Shown: piece after piece, positions 44,289-55,007 of the stretch
Layout: each line of letters opens with the position of its first letter
Position numbering within the stretch: the stretch's first letter is position 1
NCBI RefSeq assembly: GCF_026016325.1
Contig: NZ_CP087203.1
Location: forward strand, 248,001 to 312,000
Reading direction: 5' to 3'
Origin: Pseudomonas sp. B21-056
GTDB taxonomy: Bacteria > Pseudomonadota > Gammaproteobacteria > Pseudomonadales > Pseudomonadaceae
Length of the DNA stretch: 64,000 nucleotides
Translations under genes and position numbers: made by a program
Notes under the pieces: generated by a model
Told to the model about the DNA's origin: nothing
Database searches by the model: none
Seen by the model: the letters and a program-made list of their open reading frames with translations, nothing else

Positions 44289-46289
44289 ATGAGTGCCTCA
44301 TCCCTTCCACCCAGCGGCCTGGTCCGCATGAACCCGCCGGTGTTCTACTTCGCGGCGACCTTCATCCTGCTGTTCGGCCTGGTGGTGATTGCCCTGCCCG
44401 AGCAGGCCGGCGCCTGGCTGCTGGCGGCGCAGAACTGGGCGGCCAACACGGTCGGCTGGTATTACCTGCTGGCGATGGCCCTGTACCTGGTCTTCGTGGT
44501 GGTCACCGCCTTGTCCGGCTACGGCAAGATCAAGCTCGGTGCCGATCACGACGAGCCCGAATTCAGTTACCTGTCCTGGGCCGGCATGCTGTTCGCCGCC
44601 GGGATCAGCATCACGCTGTTCTTCTTTTGCGTCTCCGAACCGTTGACCCATCTGGCGCAGCCGCCCCAGGGCGAAGCCGGCACCGCCGATGCGGCACGCC
44701 AGGCCATGCAGATCCTGTTTCTGCATTGGGGCCTGCACGGCTGGGGCGTGTTTGCGTTCGTCGGCATGGCCCTGGCGTACTTCGCCTATCGACATAACCT
44801 GCCGCTGGCCCTGCGTTCGGCGTTGTATCCGCTGATCGGCAAGCGCATCAATGGCCCCATCGGCTATGCCGTCGATGGCTTCGGCATCATCGCGACCGTG
44901 TTCGGCCTCGGTGCGGACATGGGGTTCGGTGTCCTGCACCTCAACTCCGGCCTCGACTACCTGCTGGGCATCCCGCATACCCAATGGATTCAGGTTGGCC
45001 TGATCGTGCTGATGATGGGGGCGGCGATTATCGTGGCGGTGGCTGGCGTCGATAAGGGCGTGCGGGTCATGTCCGACATCAATATGCTGCTGGCCTGCGC
45101 GCTGCTGCTGTTCGTGCTGTTCGCCGGACCCACTCAGCATTTGCTCAACACCCTGATCCAGAACGTGGGCGATTACCTCGGCGCCCTGCCGATGAAGAGT
45201 TTCGATCTGTATGCCTACAACAAACCCAGCGACTGGCTGGGGGGCTGGACGGTGTTCTATTGGGCCTGGTGGATTGCCTGGTCGCCGTTCGTGGGGCTGT
45301 TCATCGCACGGATCTCCCGGGGCCGTACCATTCGTGAATTCGTGTTTGGCGTGTTGCTGATTCCCTTGGGTTTCACCCTCGCGTGGATGTCGATTTTCGG
45401 CAACAGCGCCATCGATCAGGTGCTGAACCACGGCATGAGCGCCCTGGGTATGTCAGCCCTGGACAATCCGTCGATGAGTCTTTACCTGCTGTTGGAAACC
45501 TACCCGTGGAGCAAGACGGTCATCGCGGTCACGGTGTTCATCAGCTTCGTGTTCTTTGTCACCTCGGCCGACTCCGGCACCGTGGTGCTTTCAACGCTCT
45601 CGGCCAAGGGCGGCAACCCTGATGAAGACGGACCGAAATGGCTGCGGGTGTTCTGGGGAGCGATGACCGCCCTGGTGACCAGCGCGCTGTTGTTTTCCGG
45701 CAGCATCGATGCGTTGAAATCGGCGGTTGTGCTGACTTCACTGCCATTTTCGCTGATCCTGTTGTTGATGATGTGGGGCCTGCACAAGGCGTTTCACCTC
45801 GAGTCCCAGAAACAGATCGCGCAATTGCATTCCCTGGCGCCGGTGTCGGCTTCACGTCGAGGCAAGGGCGGCTGGCGCCAGCGCCTCAGCCAGGCGGTGC
45901 ATTTTCCGTCCCGCGACGAGGTCTATCGCTTCCTCGACACCACGGTGCGTCCGGCCATCGAGGAAGTGAAGGCGGTGTTCGCCGAGAAGGGACTGACGGT
46001 GATGACCCAGCCAGACCCGGCCAACGACAGCGTCAGCCTGGAGATCGGCCATGGCGAGCAGCATCCGTTCATCTATCAGGTGCAGATGCGCGGTTACTTC
46101 ACGCCATCCTTCGCCCGAGGCGGCATGGGCTCCAAGCAGATCAACAACCGTCGTTACTACCGGGCCGAGGTGCATTTGAGCGAAGGCAGCCAGGATTACG
46201 ACCTGGTGGGCTATACCAAGGAGCAGGTCATCAACGACATCCTCGATCAGTACGAGCGGCACATGCAGTTCCTGCATCTGGTGCGCTGA
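44289..46289 (+). CDS. betT: BCCT-family choline/betaine transporter BetT
   Basis: A 666-residue transporter of the betaine-choline-carnitine family. Twelve membrane segments span about 15-510, with the BCCT motif in the segment YWAWWIAWSPFVGLFIARIS (about 350-370). The long cytoplasmic tail (about 520-666) is typical of BetT and senses osmotic stress in studied members. It takes up choline for glycine betaine synthesis. I chose the ATG at 44289 (MSASSLPPSGLVRMNPP); a start 84 bases upstream is less likely. No betIBA genes are adjacent, but a BetI-like dyad lies upstream. Confidence 0.9.
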   Translation: MSASSLPPSGLVRMNPPVFYFAATFILLFGLVVIALPEQAGAWLLAAQNWAANTVGWYYLLAMALYLVFVVVTALSGYGKIKLGADHDEPEFSYLSWAGMLFAAGISITLFFFCVSEPLTHLAQPPQGEAGTADAARQAMQILFLHWGLHGWGVFAFVGMALAYFAYRHNLPLALRSALYPLIGKRINGPIGYAVDGFGIIATVFGLGADMGFGVLHLNSGLDYLLGIPHTQWIQVGLIVLMMGAAIIVAVAGVDKGVRVMSDINMLLACALLLFVLFAGPTQHLLNTLIQNVGDYLGALPMKSFDLYAYNKPSDWLGGWTVFYWAWWIAWSPFVGLFIARISRGRTIREFVFGVLLIPLGFTLAWMSIFGNSAIDQVLNHGMSALGMSALDNPSMSLYLLLETYPWSKTVIAVTVFISFVFFVTSADSGTVVLSTLSAKGGNPDEDGPKWLRVFWGAMTALVTSALLFSGSIDALKSAVVLTSLPFSLILLLMMWGLHKAFHLESQKQIAQLHSLAPVSASRRGKGGWRQRLSQAVHFPSRDEVYRFLDTTVRPAIEEVKAVFAEKGLTVMTQPDPANDSVSLEIGHGEQHPFIYQVQMRGYFTPSFARGGMGSKQINNRRYYRAEVHLSEGSQDYDLVGYTKEQVINDILDQYERHMQFLHLVR

Positions 46290-46301
46290 TCCGACGGGGT
46301 T

Positions 46302-47042
46302 TCAGACAAGCCCGCCGTTGGCCCGCAGGACCTGGCCATTCACCCAGCCGGCGGCGGGGCTCACCAGGAAGGACAGGATGCTGGCGATGTCTTCCGGCTG
46401 GCCGAGGCGCTCCAGGGGCGGCATCTTGGCGTGCTGCTGGATCTGCTCCTCGCTTTTGCCGTGCATGAACAGTTCGGTCGCCACCGGGCCGGGGGCGATG
46501 GCGTTGACCGTGATCTGACGGCCGCGCAGCTCCTTGGCGAATACCTGGGTCAGCGATTCCACCGCTGCCTTGCTGGCGATGTACACCGAATAGCCGGGCA
46601 GGTTCAGGCCCACGGTGCTGCTGGAAAAGTTCACGATGCGGCCTCCTTCGTTCAGGCGGATCGCGGCTTCGCGCAAAGTATTGAAGGTGCCACGGGTGTT
46701 GATCGCGAAGGTCTGCTCGAACAACTCGTCGCTGTGTTGCGCCAGGGGCATCACCTGCAGGATGCCGGCGTTGTTGACCAATACATCGACCTTGCCCAGT
46801 TGCGCTTCTGTCTCATCGAACATCCGGCGAACGTCGGCAGCAGAGGAAACGTCGGCCTTGATCGCGATGACCCGGTGACCGGCCTGGCGCAGTTGCACCA
46901 CCAGCTTCGAGGCCTCGGTAGCACTGTTGGCGTAGTTGATGGCGACAGCGAAGCCGTCGCGGGCCAATTGCCTGGCGAGTTCAGCACCGATGCCGCGGGA
47001 GGCGCCGGTGACGATGGCTACTTTTGAGGTTTGAGTCGACAT
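46302..47042 (-). CDS. SDR family oxidoreductase
   Basis: A 246-residue short-chain dehydrogenase/reductase. The nucleotide motif is TGASRGIGAELARQL (about 13-27), NNAGILQV follows, the catalytic serine is in VNFSSST and the tyrosine-lysine pair is in YIASKAAV. The fingerprint fits an NADP(H)-dependent reductase. It diverges from a LysR-type regulator gene across 120 bases, the usual layout for a regulator and its target. Substrate unknown. Confidence 0.9.
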   Translation of the reverse strand: MSTQTSKVAIVTGASRGIGAELARQLARDGFAVAINYANSATEASKLVVQLRQAGHRVIAIKADVSSAADVRRMFDETEAQLGKVDVLVNNAGILQVMPLAQHSDELFEQTFAINTRGTFNTLREAAIRLNEGGRIVNFSSSTVGLNLPGYSVYIASKAAVESLTQVFAKELRGRQITVNAIAPGPVATELFMHGKSEEQIQQHAKMPPLERLGQPEDIASILSFLVSPAAGWVNGQVLRANGGLV

Positions 47043-47162
47043 GGCGGGCAGTCCTTCGTTGAGTGGAGTGAAGCCAGATTCACATGTTTACTCAGGTCGA
47101 TAAATGCACGAAAGTTGCCTTGACTGTTCAATAATCACCAACAATCAATGCGTGGGAATCCG

Positions 47163-48053
47163 ATGGATCAGGTCAGGGCGATGAAGGTGTTCGTGCGCAT
47201 CTACGAGCGCAGCAGTTTTACCCTGGCCGCCGAAGACCTGAACCTGCCCCGGGCCACGCTGACCCATACCCTCAATCAGTTCGAAGCCTGGCTGGGCGTA
47301 CGCCTGCTGGAGCGCAGCACCCGCAAGGTGCGGCCGACGCTGGATGGCGAGGCCTATTACCCGCGTTGCGTGCAACTGCTGGCGGAACTCGAAGAAGCCG
47401 AACTGGCGTTTCGCAGCGTGGCACCCAAGGGGCGGCTGCGAGTGGACTTGCATGGCACCCTGGCCCGGCATTTCGTGATCCCGGCGCTGCCACAGTTCAT
47501 GGCCCGTTACCCGGACATCGAGCTGTCCATCAGCGAGGCCGATCGTTTCGTCGACCTGATCAGCGAAGGGGTCGATTGCGTGCTGCGGGCCGGCACGTTG
47601 GGGGATTCATCATTGATTGGCCGGCGTGTCGCCACCCTGCGCCAGATCACCTGCGCCAGCCCCGCCTATCTGCGTCAATACGGTGAACCGAAGAACCTCG
47701 ACGACCTGAGCCGGCACCGGGCGGTGAACTACGTGTCGCGCACCACCGCCAAACAGTATCCGTTCGAATTCATGGTCGAAGGCGAACTCAAGGAAGTGGC
47801 TATCGAAGGCGCGCTCTCGGTGTTCGGTGCTGAAATCTACGCTGCCTCGGCCATCGCCGGCCTGGGCCTGATCCAATGCCCGCACTATCGGATGGAAACG
47901 CAGATCCAGCAGGGCCTGGTCCAGGAAGTCCTCATCGACACCCCACCGCCGCCCATGCCGATCTCGGTGCTCTACCCACACAACCGCCACCTGTCGCCGC
48001 GGGTGCGGGTGTTCGTGGATTGGGTGACGGAGGTGTTTGCCGGGGCGGGTTAG
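47163..48053 (+). CDS. LysR-family transcriptional regulator
   Basis: A 296-residue LysR-type regulator. The winged helix-turn-helix covers about 1-60 (MDQVRAMKVFVRIYERSSFT, then NLPRATLTHTLNQFEAWLGVRLLERSTRKV), followed by a periplasmic-binding-like effector domain (about 88-290). It belongs to the branch that usually controls a divergent reductase gene; here that is the SDR gene. I chose the ATG at 47163 with GGGA six bases upstream over one at 47148. Confidence 0.9.
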   Translation: MDQVRAMKVFVRIYERSSFTLAAEDLNLPRATLTHTLNQFEAWLGVRLLERSTRKVRPTLDGEAYYPRCVQLLAELEEAELAFRSVAPKGRLRVDLHGTLARHFVIPALPQFMARYPDIELSISEADRFVDLISEGVDCVLRAGTLGDSSLIGRRVATLRQITCASPAYLRQYGEPKNLDDLSRHRAVNYVSRTTAKQYPFEFMVEGELKEVAIEGALSVFGAEIYAASAIAGLGLIQCPHYRMETQIQQGLVQEVLIDTPPPPMPISVLYPHNRHLSPRVRVFVDWVTEVFAGAG

Positions 48054-48087
48054 GGGCTTATTGCGGACTCGTGAACGCTGCGCCATT

Positions 48088-48176
48088 TGTGGGAGCGAGC
48101 CTGCTCGCGATGAGGCCTTATCAACCAGAGCATCAGCGTCTGACATGCCGCCATCGCGAGCAGGCTCGCTCCCACA
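48088..48176. repeat. Type A paired palindromic repeat (REPIN-like)
   Basis: Inward-facing pair downstream of the LysR gene. The rest of the gap to 48295 should hold the promoter of the aldo-keto reductase gene, but no clear -35/-10 pair is seen. Confidence 0.9.
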
Positions 48177-48295
48177 TTTGATCTCGCTGCCATCCTGTTG
48201 CTTTCACGACTGAGAGGAGAACTTTCGACCTGAACGATGCGTCTGTGAAATGTTAGCTTCTGCCATCCGCACCGTTTCCGAACAGAGAGCCCTCG

Positions 48296-49333
48296 ATGAC
48301 CTACATCGCTGCTGAAAATCGCTACGAGTCCATTCCCTATCGTCGAGTTGGTCGCAGCGGGCTGGTGTTGCCGGCATTGTCGCTGGGGTTGTGGCACAAC
48401 TTCGGCGACAGCACGCCGATCGACACCCAGCGTGCCTTGCTGCGCACGGCGTTTGACCTGGGCATCAACCACTTCGACCTGGCCAACAACTACGGCCCAC
48501 CCTATGGCAGTGCCGAGGTCAATTTTGGCCGGTTGCTGCGTGAAGACTTCAAGCACTACCGCGACGAGTTGATCATCTCCAGCAAGGCCGGTTGGGACAT
48601 GTGGCCGGGACCGTATGGCCAGGGTGGCGGGTCGCGCAAGTATGTGTTGGCCAGCCTCGATCAGAGCCTGCAACGCCTGGGGCTCGACTACGTGGATATT
48701 TTCTATTCCCACCGCTTCGATCCGGATACCCCGCTGGAAGAAACCGCCAGTGCCCTGGCTACGGCGGTGCAACAGGGCAAGGCCTTGTACGTCGGTATTT
48801 CTTCCTATTCCGGGGTGAAGACCCGGGAAATGGCGGCGCTGCTCAAGGACTGGAAAATCCCGTTGCTGATCCACCAGCCGGCCTACAACCTGCTCAACCG
48901 CTGGGTGGAAAAAGACCTGTTGGACGCCACCGACGAATTGGGTACCGGCGTGATCGCCTTTACCCCGCTGGCCCAGGGTCTGCTCACGGACAAGTACCTC
49001 AAGGGCATCCCGTCCGATGCACGGGTCAATCGTCCGGGTGGCGGTTCGTTGCAGGCTTCACACCTGTCGCAAGAGAACATCGCCCATGTGCGCGCCCTCA
49101 ACGAGATCGCCCGGCAGCGCGGCCAGAGCCTGGCACAAATGGCCTTGGCCTGGACCCTGCGCGATCCACGGGTGACGTCCGCCCTGATCGGTGCCAGCCG
49201 TCCGGAGCAGATCATCGAGAACGTCGGGGCGCTGCAGAACCTGAGCTTCAGTGCCGAGGAGCTGGCGCAGATCGACCGGTTTGCTCGGGAGGGCGGTATC
49301 AATCTCTGGGAAAAGCCTTCGTCGGCGGAGTAA
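48296..49333 (+). CDS. mgrA: Aldo-keto reductase, L-glyceraldehyde 3-phosphate reductase type
   Basis: A 345-residue aldo-keto reductase close to E. coli YghZ (Gpr), which reduces L-glyceraldehyde 3-phosphate and methylglyoxal. It starts MTYIAAENRYESIPYRRVGR. The catalytic tetrad is present: D in FDLANNYGPPYGSAEVNFG (with Y), K in IISSKAGWDMWPGPYG, and H in YSHRFDPDTPLEE. The NADPH site near the end is SALIGASRPEQI. Stand-alone gene upstream of the convergent tau operon. Confidence 0.9.
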   Translation: MTYIAAENRYESIPYRRVGRSGLVLPALSLGLWHNFGDSTPIDTQRALLRTAFDLGINHFDLANNYGPPYGSAEVNFGRLLREDFKHYRDELIISSKAGWDMWPGPYGQGGGSRKYVLASLDQSLQRLGLDYVDIFYSHRFDPDTPLEETASALATAVQQGKALYVGISSYSGVKTREMAALLKDWKIPLLIHQPAYNLLNRWVEKDLLDATDELGTGVIAFTPLAQGLLTDKYLKGIPSDARVNRPGGGSLQASHLSQENIAHVRALNEIARQRGQSLAQMALAWTLRDPRVTSALIGASRPEQIIENVGALQNLSFSAEELAQIDRFAREGGINLWEKPSSAE

Positions 49334-49369
49334 TACCCAAGCCGAACACAAAGGTGACCCAATTTTCTA

Positions 49370-50212
49370 TTACTCGAAAAACGGCACATCCCCCAGCACC
49401 GTCGCCCGATGCATCACGCGTCGAGCAGGGCGGTAGTCGTCCACGGCGAAATGCTGGGTCACGCGGTTGTCCCAGAACGCCACGTCATTGACCTGCCAGC
49501 GCCAGCGAAGGGTGAACTCCGGGCGGGTGGCATGGGCGAACAGCAGTTTCAGGATGGCTTCGCTTTCGGTTTCGGACAGCTCATTGATGCGGGTGGTAAA
49601 GCCTTCGTTGACGAACAGCGACCGGCGACCGCTCACCGGATGGGTGCGAACCACTGGATGGGATAGCGGTGGATTTTTCCGCCGTGTTTCTTCCCAACGA
49701 ACCTGGTCCGCGGCGGTATGACCAAAACGCTCCAGGGGAAAGGACCGAGTGAAGTCGTGGGTGGCCGTCAGGCCGTGCAGCAGGCTTTTCAAAGGCGCCG
49801 ACAAGGCTTCATACGCCGCAATACCGCTGGCCCATAACGTATCGCCGCCGAACGGCGGCAACAGCTTGGCGCTGAGCACTGCACCCATGGCCGGGGTCGG
49901 CAGGAAGGTCACGTCGGTGTGCCAGACGGCGTTGTCGCGAACATCGGTGACGGCTGTGTCGAGCACCAGCACTTCGGGCTGCCCGGGTACATTGGGGTAG
50001 ATGGGATGAATATGCAGGTCGCCAAAACAGGCGGCGAAGCGTGCCTGTTGGACCGGGTCGATGGGCTGGTTTCGAAAGAACAGCACCTGGTGTTCGAGCA
50101 ATGCCTGTTCAATGAGATTGCGCTGTTCCACGCTCAGCGGCTGGCTGATATCGATCCCGCTGATCTGCGCGCCAAGGGCGATACTCAACGGGGTGACGGT
50201 TGGGTGGCTCAT
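49370..50212 (-). CDS. tauD: Taurine dioxygenase TauD
   Basis: A 280-residue Fe(II)/2-oxoglutarate dioxygenase that hydroxylates taurine, releasing sulfite and aminoacetaldehyde. Iron ligands are visible as H-x-D in WHTDVTFLP and the distal histidine in [12 protein letters not shown]; the arginine for 2-oxoglutarate is in [10 protein letters not shown] chose the ATG at 50212 ([20 protein letters not shown]), with AGGAAACAAC upstream. Last gene of tauABCD on the minus strand. Confidence 0.93.
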   Translation of the reverse strand: MSHPTVTPLSIALGAQISGIDISQPLSVEQRNLIEQALLEHQVLFFRNQPIDPVQQARFAACFGDLHIHPIYPNVPGQPEVLVLDTAVTDVRDNAVWHTDVTFLPTPAMGAVLSAKLLPPFGGDTLWASGIAAYEALSAPLKSLLHGLTATHDFTRSFPLERFGHTAADQVRWEETRRKNPPLSHPVVRTHPVSGRRSLFVNEGFTTRINELSETESEAILKLLFAHATRPEFTLRWRWQVNDVAFWDNRVTQHFAVDDYRPARRVMHRATVLGDVPFFE

Positions 50213-50260
50213 CGTTGTTTCCTGGATTGGGCGCCGAATGGTCGGCGTGGTCATTCGATC

Positions 50261-51100
50261 TCAATGGGCCTGGCCATGCCACGGCACCCACTTGCGTTGC
50301 AGGGCGCGCAAGCTCATTTCCATGGCGAAGGCGATGAGGGCGATGACCAGGATTCCCAGCACCACCACATCGGTGACCAGGAACTGCGCCGCCGACTGCA
50401 CCATGAACCCCAGGCCGCTGGTGGCGGCGATCAGTTCGGCGGCCACCAGTGTCGACCAGCCCACACCCAGGCCGATGCGAATGCCGGTGAGGATGTCGGG
50501 CAGGGCGCTGGGCAGGATCACATGGCGAATCAACTGTGCCGAGGTTGCGCCCAGAGATTGCGCAGCCCGTACCCTGGCCGGGTCGACCGTGCGTACGCCG
50601 GTGGCGGTGGCGATGGCAATCGGGGCGAAAATCGCCAGGTAGATCAGCAGCACTTTCGACACTTCACCGATGCCGCACCAGATCACGATCAGCGGCAGAT
50701 AGGCCAGTGGCGGAATCGGCCGGTAGAACTCGATCAGCGGATCGAACACGCCCCGGGCGATACGGCTGGAGCCGATGGCAATGCCCACCGGCACCGCCGT
50801 CAGCACGGCCAGCAACAGGCCCAGGCCGATCCGTCCGAGGCTGGCGCCCAGGTGTTGCCAGAGGGTGGCATCCATGTAGCCACTGGTCGCGAGTAGCCAG
50901 CCTTTTTGCAGGACGGCGGAAGGTGAGGGCAGGAACAATGGTTCGATCAACCCGCTTGCCGTAACCGCCCACCAGAGGCTCAGCAGCGTGATCAAGGTCA
51001 GGCCGCTGATCCACTGCGTACTCACGGGACGCCGGGCGCGGCGGGCGGGTTGCCTGGTCGCGGGTTCACTGACTACGACCGGGATTTCATAGCTGCTCAT
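50261..51100 (-). CDS. tauC: Taurine ABC transporter permease TauC
   Basis: A 279-residue permease with six membrane segments and the EAA-loop motif [21 protein letters not shown] basic N-terminal tail of about 30 residues precedes the first helix. Its start overlaps the tauB stop by four bases (ATGA). With TauA and TauB it imports taurine and other alkanesulfonates under sulfate limitation. Confidence 0.93.
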   Translation of the reverse strand: MSSYEIPVVVSEPATRQPARRARRPVSTQWISGLTLITLLSLWWAVTASGLIEPLFLPSPSAVLQKGWLLATSGYMDATLWQHLGASLGRIGLGLLLAVLTAVPVGIAIGSSRIARGVFDPLIEFYRPIPPLAYLPLIVIWCGIGEVSKVLLIYLAIFAPIAIATATGVRTVDPARVRAAQSLGATSAQLIRHVILPSALPDILTGIRIGLGVGWSTLVAAELIAATSGLGFMVQSAAQFLVTDVVVLGILVIALIAFAMEMSLRALQRKWVPWHGQAH

Positions 51101-51891
51101 ACCGTCTCCTGGCGTCGGGTGGCGCTGCGTTGGGCGAACACTTTGGCAAGCACATGTTCACGGATTTCGATGAAGCGTGGATCGGACTTGATCGACCGCG
51201 CCGACTCCCCGGCCCCGTAGCGCCGGCTGAAGTCCAGGCTCAGTCGCTCGACAATCCGTCCCGGATTGGGCGCCAGCAGGATCAGTTCGGTGGCGAGAAA
51301 CACGGCCTCTTCGATGTCATGGGTAATCAGGAACACCGGTTTGGCAGTGCGTTGCCAGACCTGCAGCAACAGCTCCTGCATCTGTTCACGGGTGAACGCA
51401 TCCAGCGCACCGAAGGGTTCGTCCATCAGCAGCACCCGTGGATCGGCCGCCAGCGCCCGGGCCAGGCCGACGCGCTGCTTCTGGCCGCCGGAGAGCTGCC
51501 AGACGCGGCGTTGCTCGAAACCGGCCAGGTCCACCAGGGCCAGCATTTCCCGGGCCCGGGCTTCGCGCTTGTCCTTTGAAACACCCGCCAGTTCCAGGCC
51601 GAACCCGACGTTTGCCAGCACGTCCTGCCAAGGCAATAGCGCATCGTCTTGGAACACTACGCCGCGCTCGGCGCCCGGGCCCTTGACGGGCACGCCGTCG
51701 AGGGTGATCTGCCCGGCGCTGGGCTCGACAAACCCGGCAATCAAGTTCAGCAACGACGTCTTGCCACTGCCGGACGGCCCGAGGGCAACCAGCAGTTGCT
51801 GCGGCCCCAGGGTCAGTGAAATGTCCGTCAACACCGCTTCCGACGCACCGGGATACTGTGCGCCGATGCGCTCCAGCTGTAGCAAGGCCAT
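51097..51891 (-). CDS. tauB: Taurine ABC transporter ATP-binding protein TauB
   Basis: A 264-residue ATPase of the nitrate/sulfonate/taurine group. Walker A is [13 protein letters not shown] (about 39-51), the signature is [15 protein letters not shown] and Walker B is [12 protein letters not shown]. It lies 26 bases after tauA and overlaps tauC. Confidence 0.94.
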   Translation of the reverse strand: MALLQLERIGAQYPGASEAVLTDISLTLGPQQLLVALGPSGSGKTSLLNLIAGFVEPSAGQITLDGVPVKGPGAERGVVFQDDALLPWQDVLANVGFGLELAGVSKDKREARAREMLALVDLAGFEQRRVWQLSGGQKQRVGLARALAADPRVLLMDEPFGALDAFTREQMQELLLQVWQRTAKPVFLITHDIEEAVFLATELILLAPNPGRIVERLSLDFSRRYGAGESARSIKSDPRFIEIREHVLAKVFAQRSATRRQETV

Positions 51892-51917
51892 TGCAGTGAC
51901 TCCTTTTTCGGTGCGAG

Positions 51918-52895
51918 TCAGCGAGTGATGTATTTGGCGCTGACGTAAGGGGCGTAGTCGGGCAGTACCGCTTCCACCTTGCCTTGCTCCTTGAGGAACG
52001 CGGCGGTGGCGGTGATGGCCTGGGTGGTCGGTGCGCCGAGGCTCACGACCTGGTCGGCCGCCAGTGGGAACACGTTGCCTTGCAGCAACAGCGGGATATC
52101 GCTGGCCTTGGCGCCGGAGAGCTTCACCAGTTTCTCGATGTGGGCGGTGTCGGCCAACCAGGCTTGCGGATCCTTGCGGTATTGGGCGTAGGCGTCCAGG
52201 GTAACCTTGGCGAAAGCGGTGACGATTTCCGGGTGCTTCTGTGCGAAGTCCTTGCGCACGATCCAGGCGTCGAAAGTCGGCGCGCCGAATTGGGCCAGCT
52301 CCGCCGACGTAATCAACACCTTGCCGTTTTCCTTGGCCACGCCCAGGGCCGGGTCCCAGACGTAGGTGGCATCGATGTCGCCACGCTTCCAGGCGGCGAT
52401 GATGGCCGGTGGCGCGAGATTGAGGACGGTGACCTTCGATGGGTCGATGTTCCAGTGCTTCAACGCGGCGAGCAGGCTGTAGTGGCCGGTGGAAACGAAC
52501 GGTACGGCGATTTTTTTGCCGATCAGGTCCTGCGGAGTCTTGATCCCGGAGCCGTCGCGGGCCACCAGGGCCTCGGCGGCGCCGATCTGGGTGGCGATGA
52601 GGAAGGTTTCCACCGGGACCTTGCGCGTGATGGCGGCGGTCAGCGGGCTGGAACCGAGGTAGCCGATCTGCACGTCGCCCGAGGCGATGGCGGTGATGAC
52701 GTCGGCGCCGTTGTCGAATTTGCGCCAGTCGATGCTGGCCTGGGTGGCTTTTTCATAGGCGCCGTCGGCCTGGGCGACTTTGGCCGGATCGACGGTGGTC
52801 TGGTAGGCGACGGTCAGGTCGGCGGCTTGGGCAAACAGACTCGCGGCGGCCAGGGAGGCGGCGGCGAGAAGGCGAAGGGGAAAACTCAAAGTCAT
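51918..52895 (-). CDS. tauA: Taurine ABC substrate-binding protein TauA
   Basis: A 325-residue periplasmic binding protein with a signal peptide ending LFAQAAD (about residue 25). Motifs include [50 protein letters not shown] and [19 protein letters not shown]. First gene of the tauABCD operon; GAGGAGCTTTCCC precedes the ATG. The upstream gap is AT-rich from about 52945 to 52985, where activators of sulfate-starvation genes would be expected. Confidence 0.94.
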   Translation of the reverse strand: MTLSFPLRLLAAASLAAASLFAQAADLTVAYQTTVDPAKVAQADGAYEKATQASIDWRKFDNGADVITAIASGDVQIGYLGSSPLTAAITRKVPVETFLIATQIGAAEALVARDGSGIKTPQDLIGKKIAVPFVSTGHYSLLAALKHWNIDPSKVTVLNLAPPAIIAAWKRGDIDATYVWDPALGVAKENGKVLITSAELAQFGAPTFDAWIVRKDFAQKHPEIVTAFAKVTLDAYAQYRKDPQAWLADTAHIEKLVKLSGAKASDIPLLLQGNVFPLAADQVVSLGAPTTQAITATAAFLKEQGKVEAVLPDYAPYVSAKYITR

Positions 52896-53049
52896 GGGAA
52901 AGCTCCTCGATAGGCCGCCGGATGTTCGGCGTTTGAGGAGACTAAATGATCTAAGAATTCAAAAATAAATAACTTTTTCGCATTAGCTTATCAGCGGAAA
53001 AGTTGATTGCGAGACCCATGTGGCGAGGAAACTCGCTCCCGCTGGGCCC

Positions 53050-53146
53050 GTAGGAGCTGTCGAGCGAAGCGAGGCTGCGATCTTTTCCCTGACACTTGAG
53101 TCTCAACTGAAAGACCAAAAGATCGCAGCCTGCGGCAACTCCTACA
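53050..53146. repeat. Type B palindromic repeat
   Basis: Left half TAGGAGCTGTCGAGCGAAGC and right half GATCGCAGCCTGCGGCAACTC. A fragment of a type C element (TGTGGCGAGGAAACTCGC) lies just before it. It separates tauA from gshA. Confidence 0.82.
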
Positions 53147-53170
53147 GAGAGCCGAGCGGCGGCAAACGCC

Positions 53171-54754
53171 TCAGTTACTGATCGCCAGAATGCTCGCCTG
53201 GTACGAACCCACGAACACGTCGAAATCCCCGACTTCGTTCTGTTCCAGTTCGGCTTGCTGGGCCAGGGATTCGCGAGCGGAGGCTTCGAACGCGGCCTGT
53301 TCCTGGGCAGGCAATGGTTCGGCACGGAAGAACTCGGCGTGGGCCTTGCTCTGGCGCAGGGAGAACTGGGCGAAGCTTTCCTGATGTTCCGCCATGGCCG
53401 CCAGTACCTGGGCGGATGGGGTCAGGGACGGATCCCGCACCTTCGCCAGTTGCGCATCCAGGGCCTGGCGGTGAGCATCGCCACCGTGGCTCTGGTCGAG
53501 CAACGAGGCCAGCGGCGCAATCTGTTCCAGCAGTTCGATGGCCCAGGCCTGCATGTCCACCGATTGGCCCTGGCGTTGCAATTGCAGGCCCGGCTTGCGG
53601 CCTTCCTTGACCACGGTCAGGAAGTTGTTCGTGGCATTGCCGCATTCGCTGCTTTCGAACAACGGGCTCTCGTTGAGGCCGCAATACAACAGGAACGCAT
53701 CGAGGAAACGGGATTCGGTGACATCGATGCCCAGCGGCAGGAACGGGTTGATGTCCAGGCAGCGCACTTCAACGTACTGGATGCCCCGGGCCATCAAGGC
53801 CTGGATCGGACGTTCGCCGGTGTAGGTCACGCGTTTGGGGCGGATGTTGGAGTAGTACTCGTTTTCGATCTGCAGGATGTTGGTGTTGAGCTGTACCCAC
53901 TCGCCGTTCTGATGCGTGCCGACCTCGACATACGGTGCATAAGGCGTCGCCACCGCTTTGCGCAGGCTGTCGGTGTAACTGGCCAGGTCGTTGTAGCACG
54001 GCGTCAAGCCGGCCTGGGCGTTGCTCTGGTAACCCAGGTCGCTCATGCGCAGGCTGGTGGCATAGGGCAGGTATAGCGTGTCCGGGTCCAGTTGCTCCAA
54101 CTGGTGCGGGCGGCCACGCAGGAAACCGGCGTCCAGGGCCGGCGAGGCACCGAACAGGTACATCAGCAACCAGCTGTAACGACGGAAATTACGGATCAGC
54201 GCGATGTAGGCCAGCGACTGGAAATCACGGTCGCTGACATCTGCCGCCTCGGCCTGGCGCAGCAGCGGCCAGAGTTTTTCCGGCAGGGAGAAGTTGTAGT
54301 GGATCCCGGCGATGCATTGCATGGTCTTGCCATAGCGCAGCGCCAGGCCCTGGCGATAGACGTACTTGAGCCGACCGATGTTCGAGGTGCCGTAGTACGC
54401 GATCGGGATCTCTTCTTCCGCCGGCAGCGGGCACGGCATCGACGGACTCCACAGGTATTCATCACCGAGTTTGCTGTAGACAAACCGGTGGATCCTGTCG
54501 AGGCTGCTCAGGGTCTCGGCCGGGTCCGCCAGGGCCGGAGTGATGAACTCCAGCAGCGACTCGGAATAGTCGGTGGTGATCTGTTCGTTGGTCAGCGCCG
54601 AGCCCAGGGCTTCGGGATGCGCGGTCAACGCCAGGCGCCCGCCGTCCGTGACGCGCAGGCATTCACGTTCGATACCGTGCAGGCACTGCTCGAGCAGGGA
54701 GAGGTTGGCGCGCTCGCCAAGCAGGGCCAGGCGGCGGTTTAAAAGGTCGCTCAA
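53171..54754 (-). CDS. gshA: Glutamate-cysteine ligase GshA
   Basis: A 527-residue glutamate-cysteine ligase of the gammaproteobacterial class, catalysing the first step of glutathione synthesis. Motifs include [40 protein letters not shown] and [17 protein letters not shown] prefer the TTG at 54754 ([13 protein letters not shown] follows) because AAGGA lies about eight bases upstream and the length then equals that of P. aeruginosa GshA; a GTG at 54769 is an alternative. Confidence 0.94.
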   Translation of the reverse strand: MSDLLNRRLALLGERANLSLLEQCLHGIERECLRVTDGGRLALTAHPEALGSALTNEQITTDYSESLLEFITPALADPAETLSSLDRIHRFVYSKLGDEYLWSPSMPCPLPAEEEIPIAYYGTSNIGRLKYVYRQGLALRYGKTMQCIAGIHYNFSLPEKLWPLLRQAEAADVSDRDFQSLAYIALIRNFRRYSWLLMYLFGASPALDAGFLRGRPHQLEQLDPDTLYLPYATSLRMSDLGYQSNAQAGLTPCYNDLASYTDSLRKAVATPYAPYVEVGTHQNGEWVQLNTNILQIENEYYSNIRPKRVTYTGERPIQALMARGIQYVEVRCLDINPFLPLGIDVTESRFLDAFLLYCGLNESPLFESSECGNATNNFLTVVKEGRKPGLQLQRQGQSVDMQAWAIELLEQIAPLASLLDQSHGGDAHRQALDAQLAKVRDPSLTPSAQVLAAMAEHQESFAQFSLRQSKAHAEFFRAEPLPAQEQAAFEASARESLAQQAELEQNEVGDFDVFVGSYQASILAISN

Positions 54755-54877
54755 GTTGAATTCCTTCACGCGTCAGTCGCCCCAATATGGGGGTGGGCAA
54801 GGCGCTCTACAAGGGTGAAGTTGAAACTGGCGTTATCGCCTGGTTTTGTACGGCCAAGAGTTGATTACCGCAATCCC

Positions 54878-54966
54878 TGTGGGAGCGAGCTTGCTCGCGA
54901 TAGCGGTGCATCGGCGGCATTAATGCTGACTGACACACAGCTATCGCGAGCAAGCTCGCTCCCACA
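54878..54966. repeat. Type A paired palindromic repeat (REPIN-like)
   Basis: Inward-facing pair with GAGCTTGCTCGCGATAGCGG variant arms, in the gap between the thioesterase gene and gshA, both minus strand. Confidence 0.9.
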
Positions 54967-55007
54967 GGGGGATTGCGCCGAAATTAACCCAAATCGATGA
55001 CAGGGAG

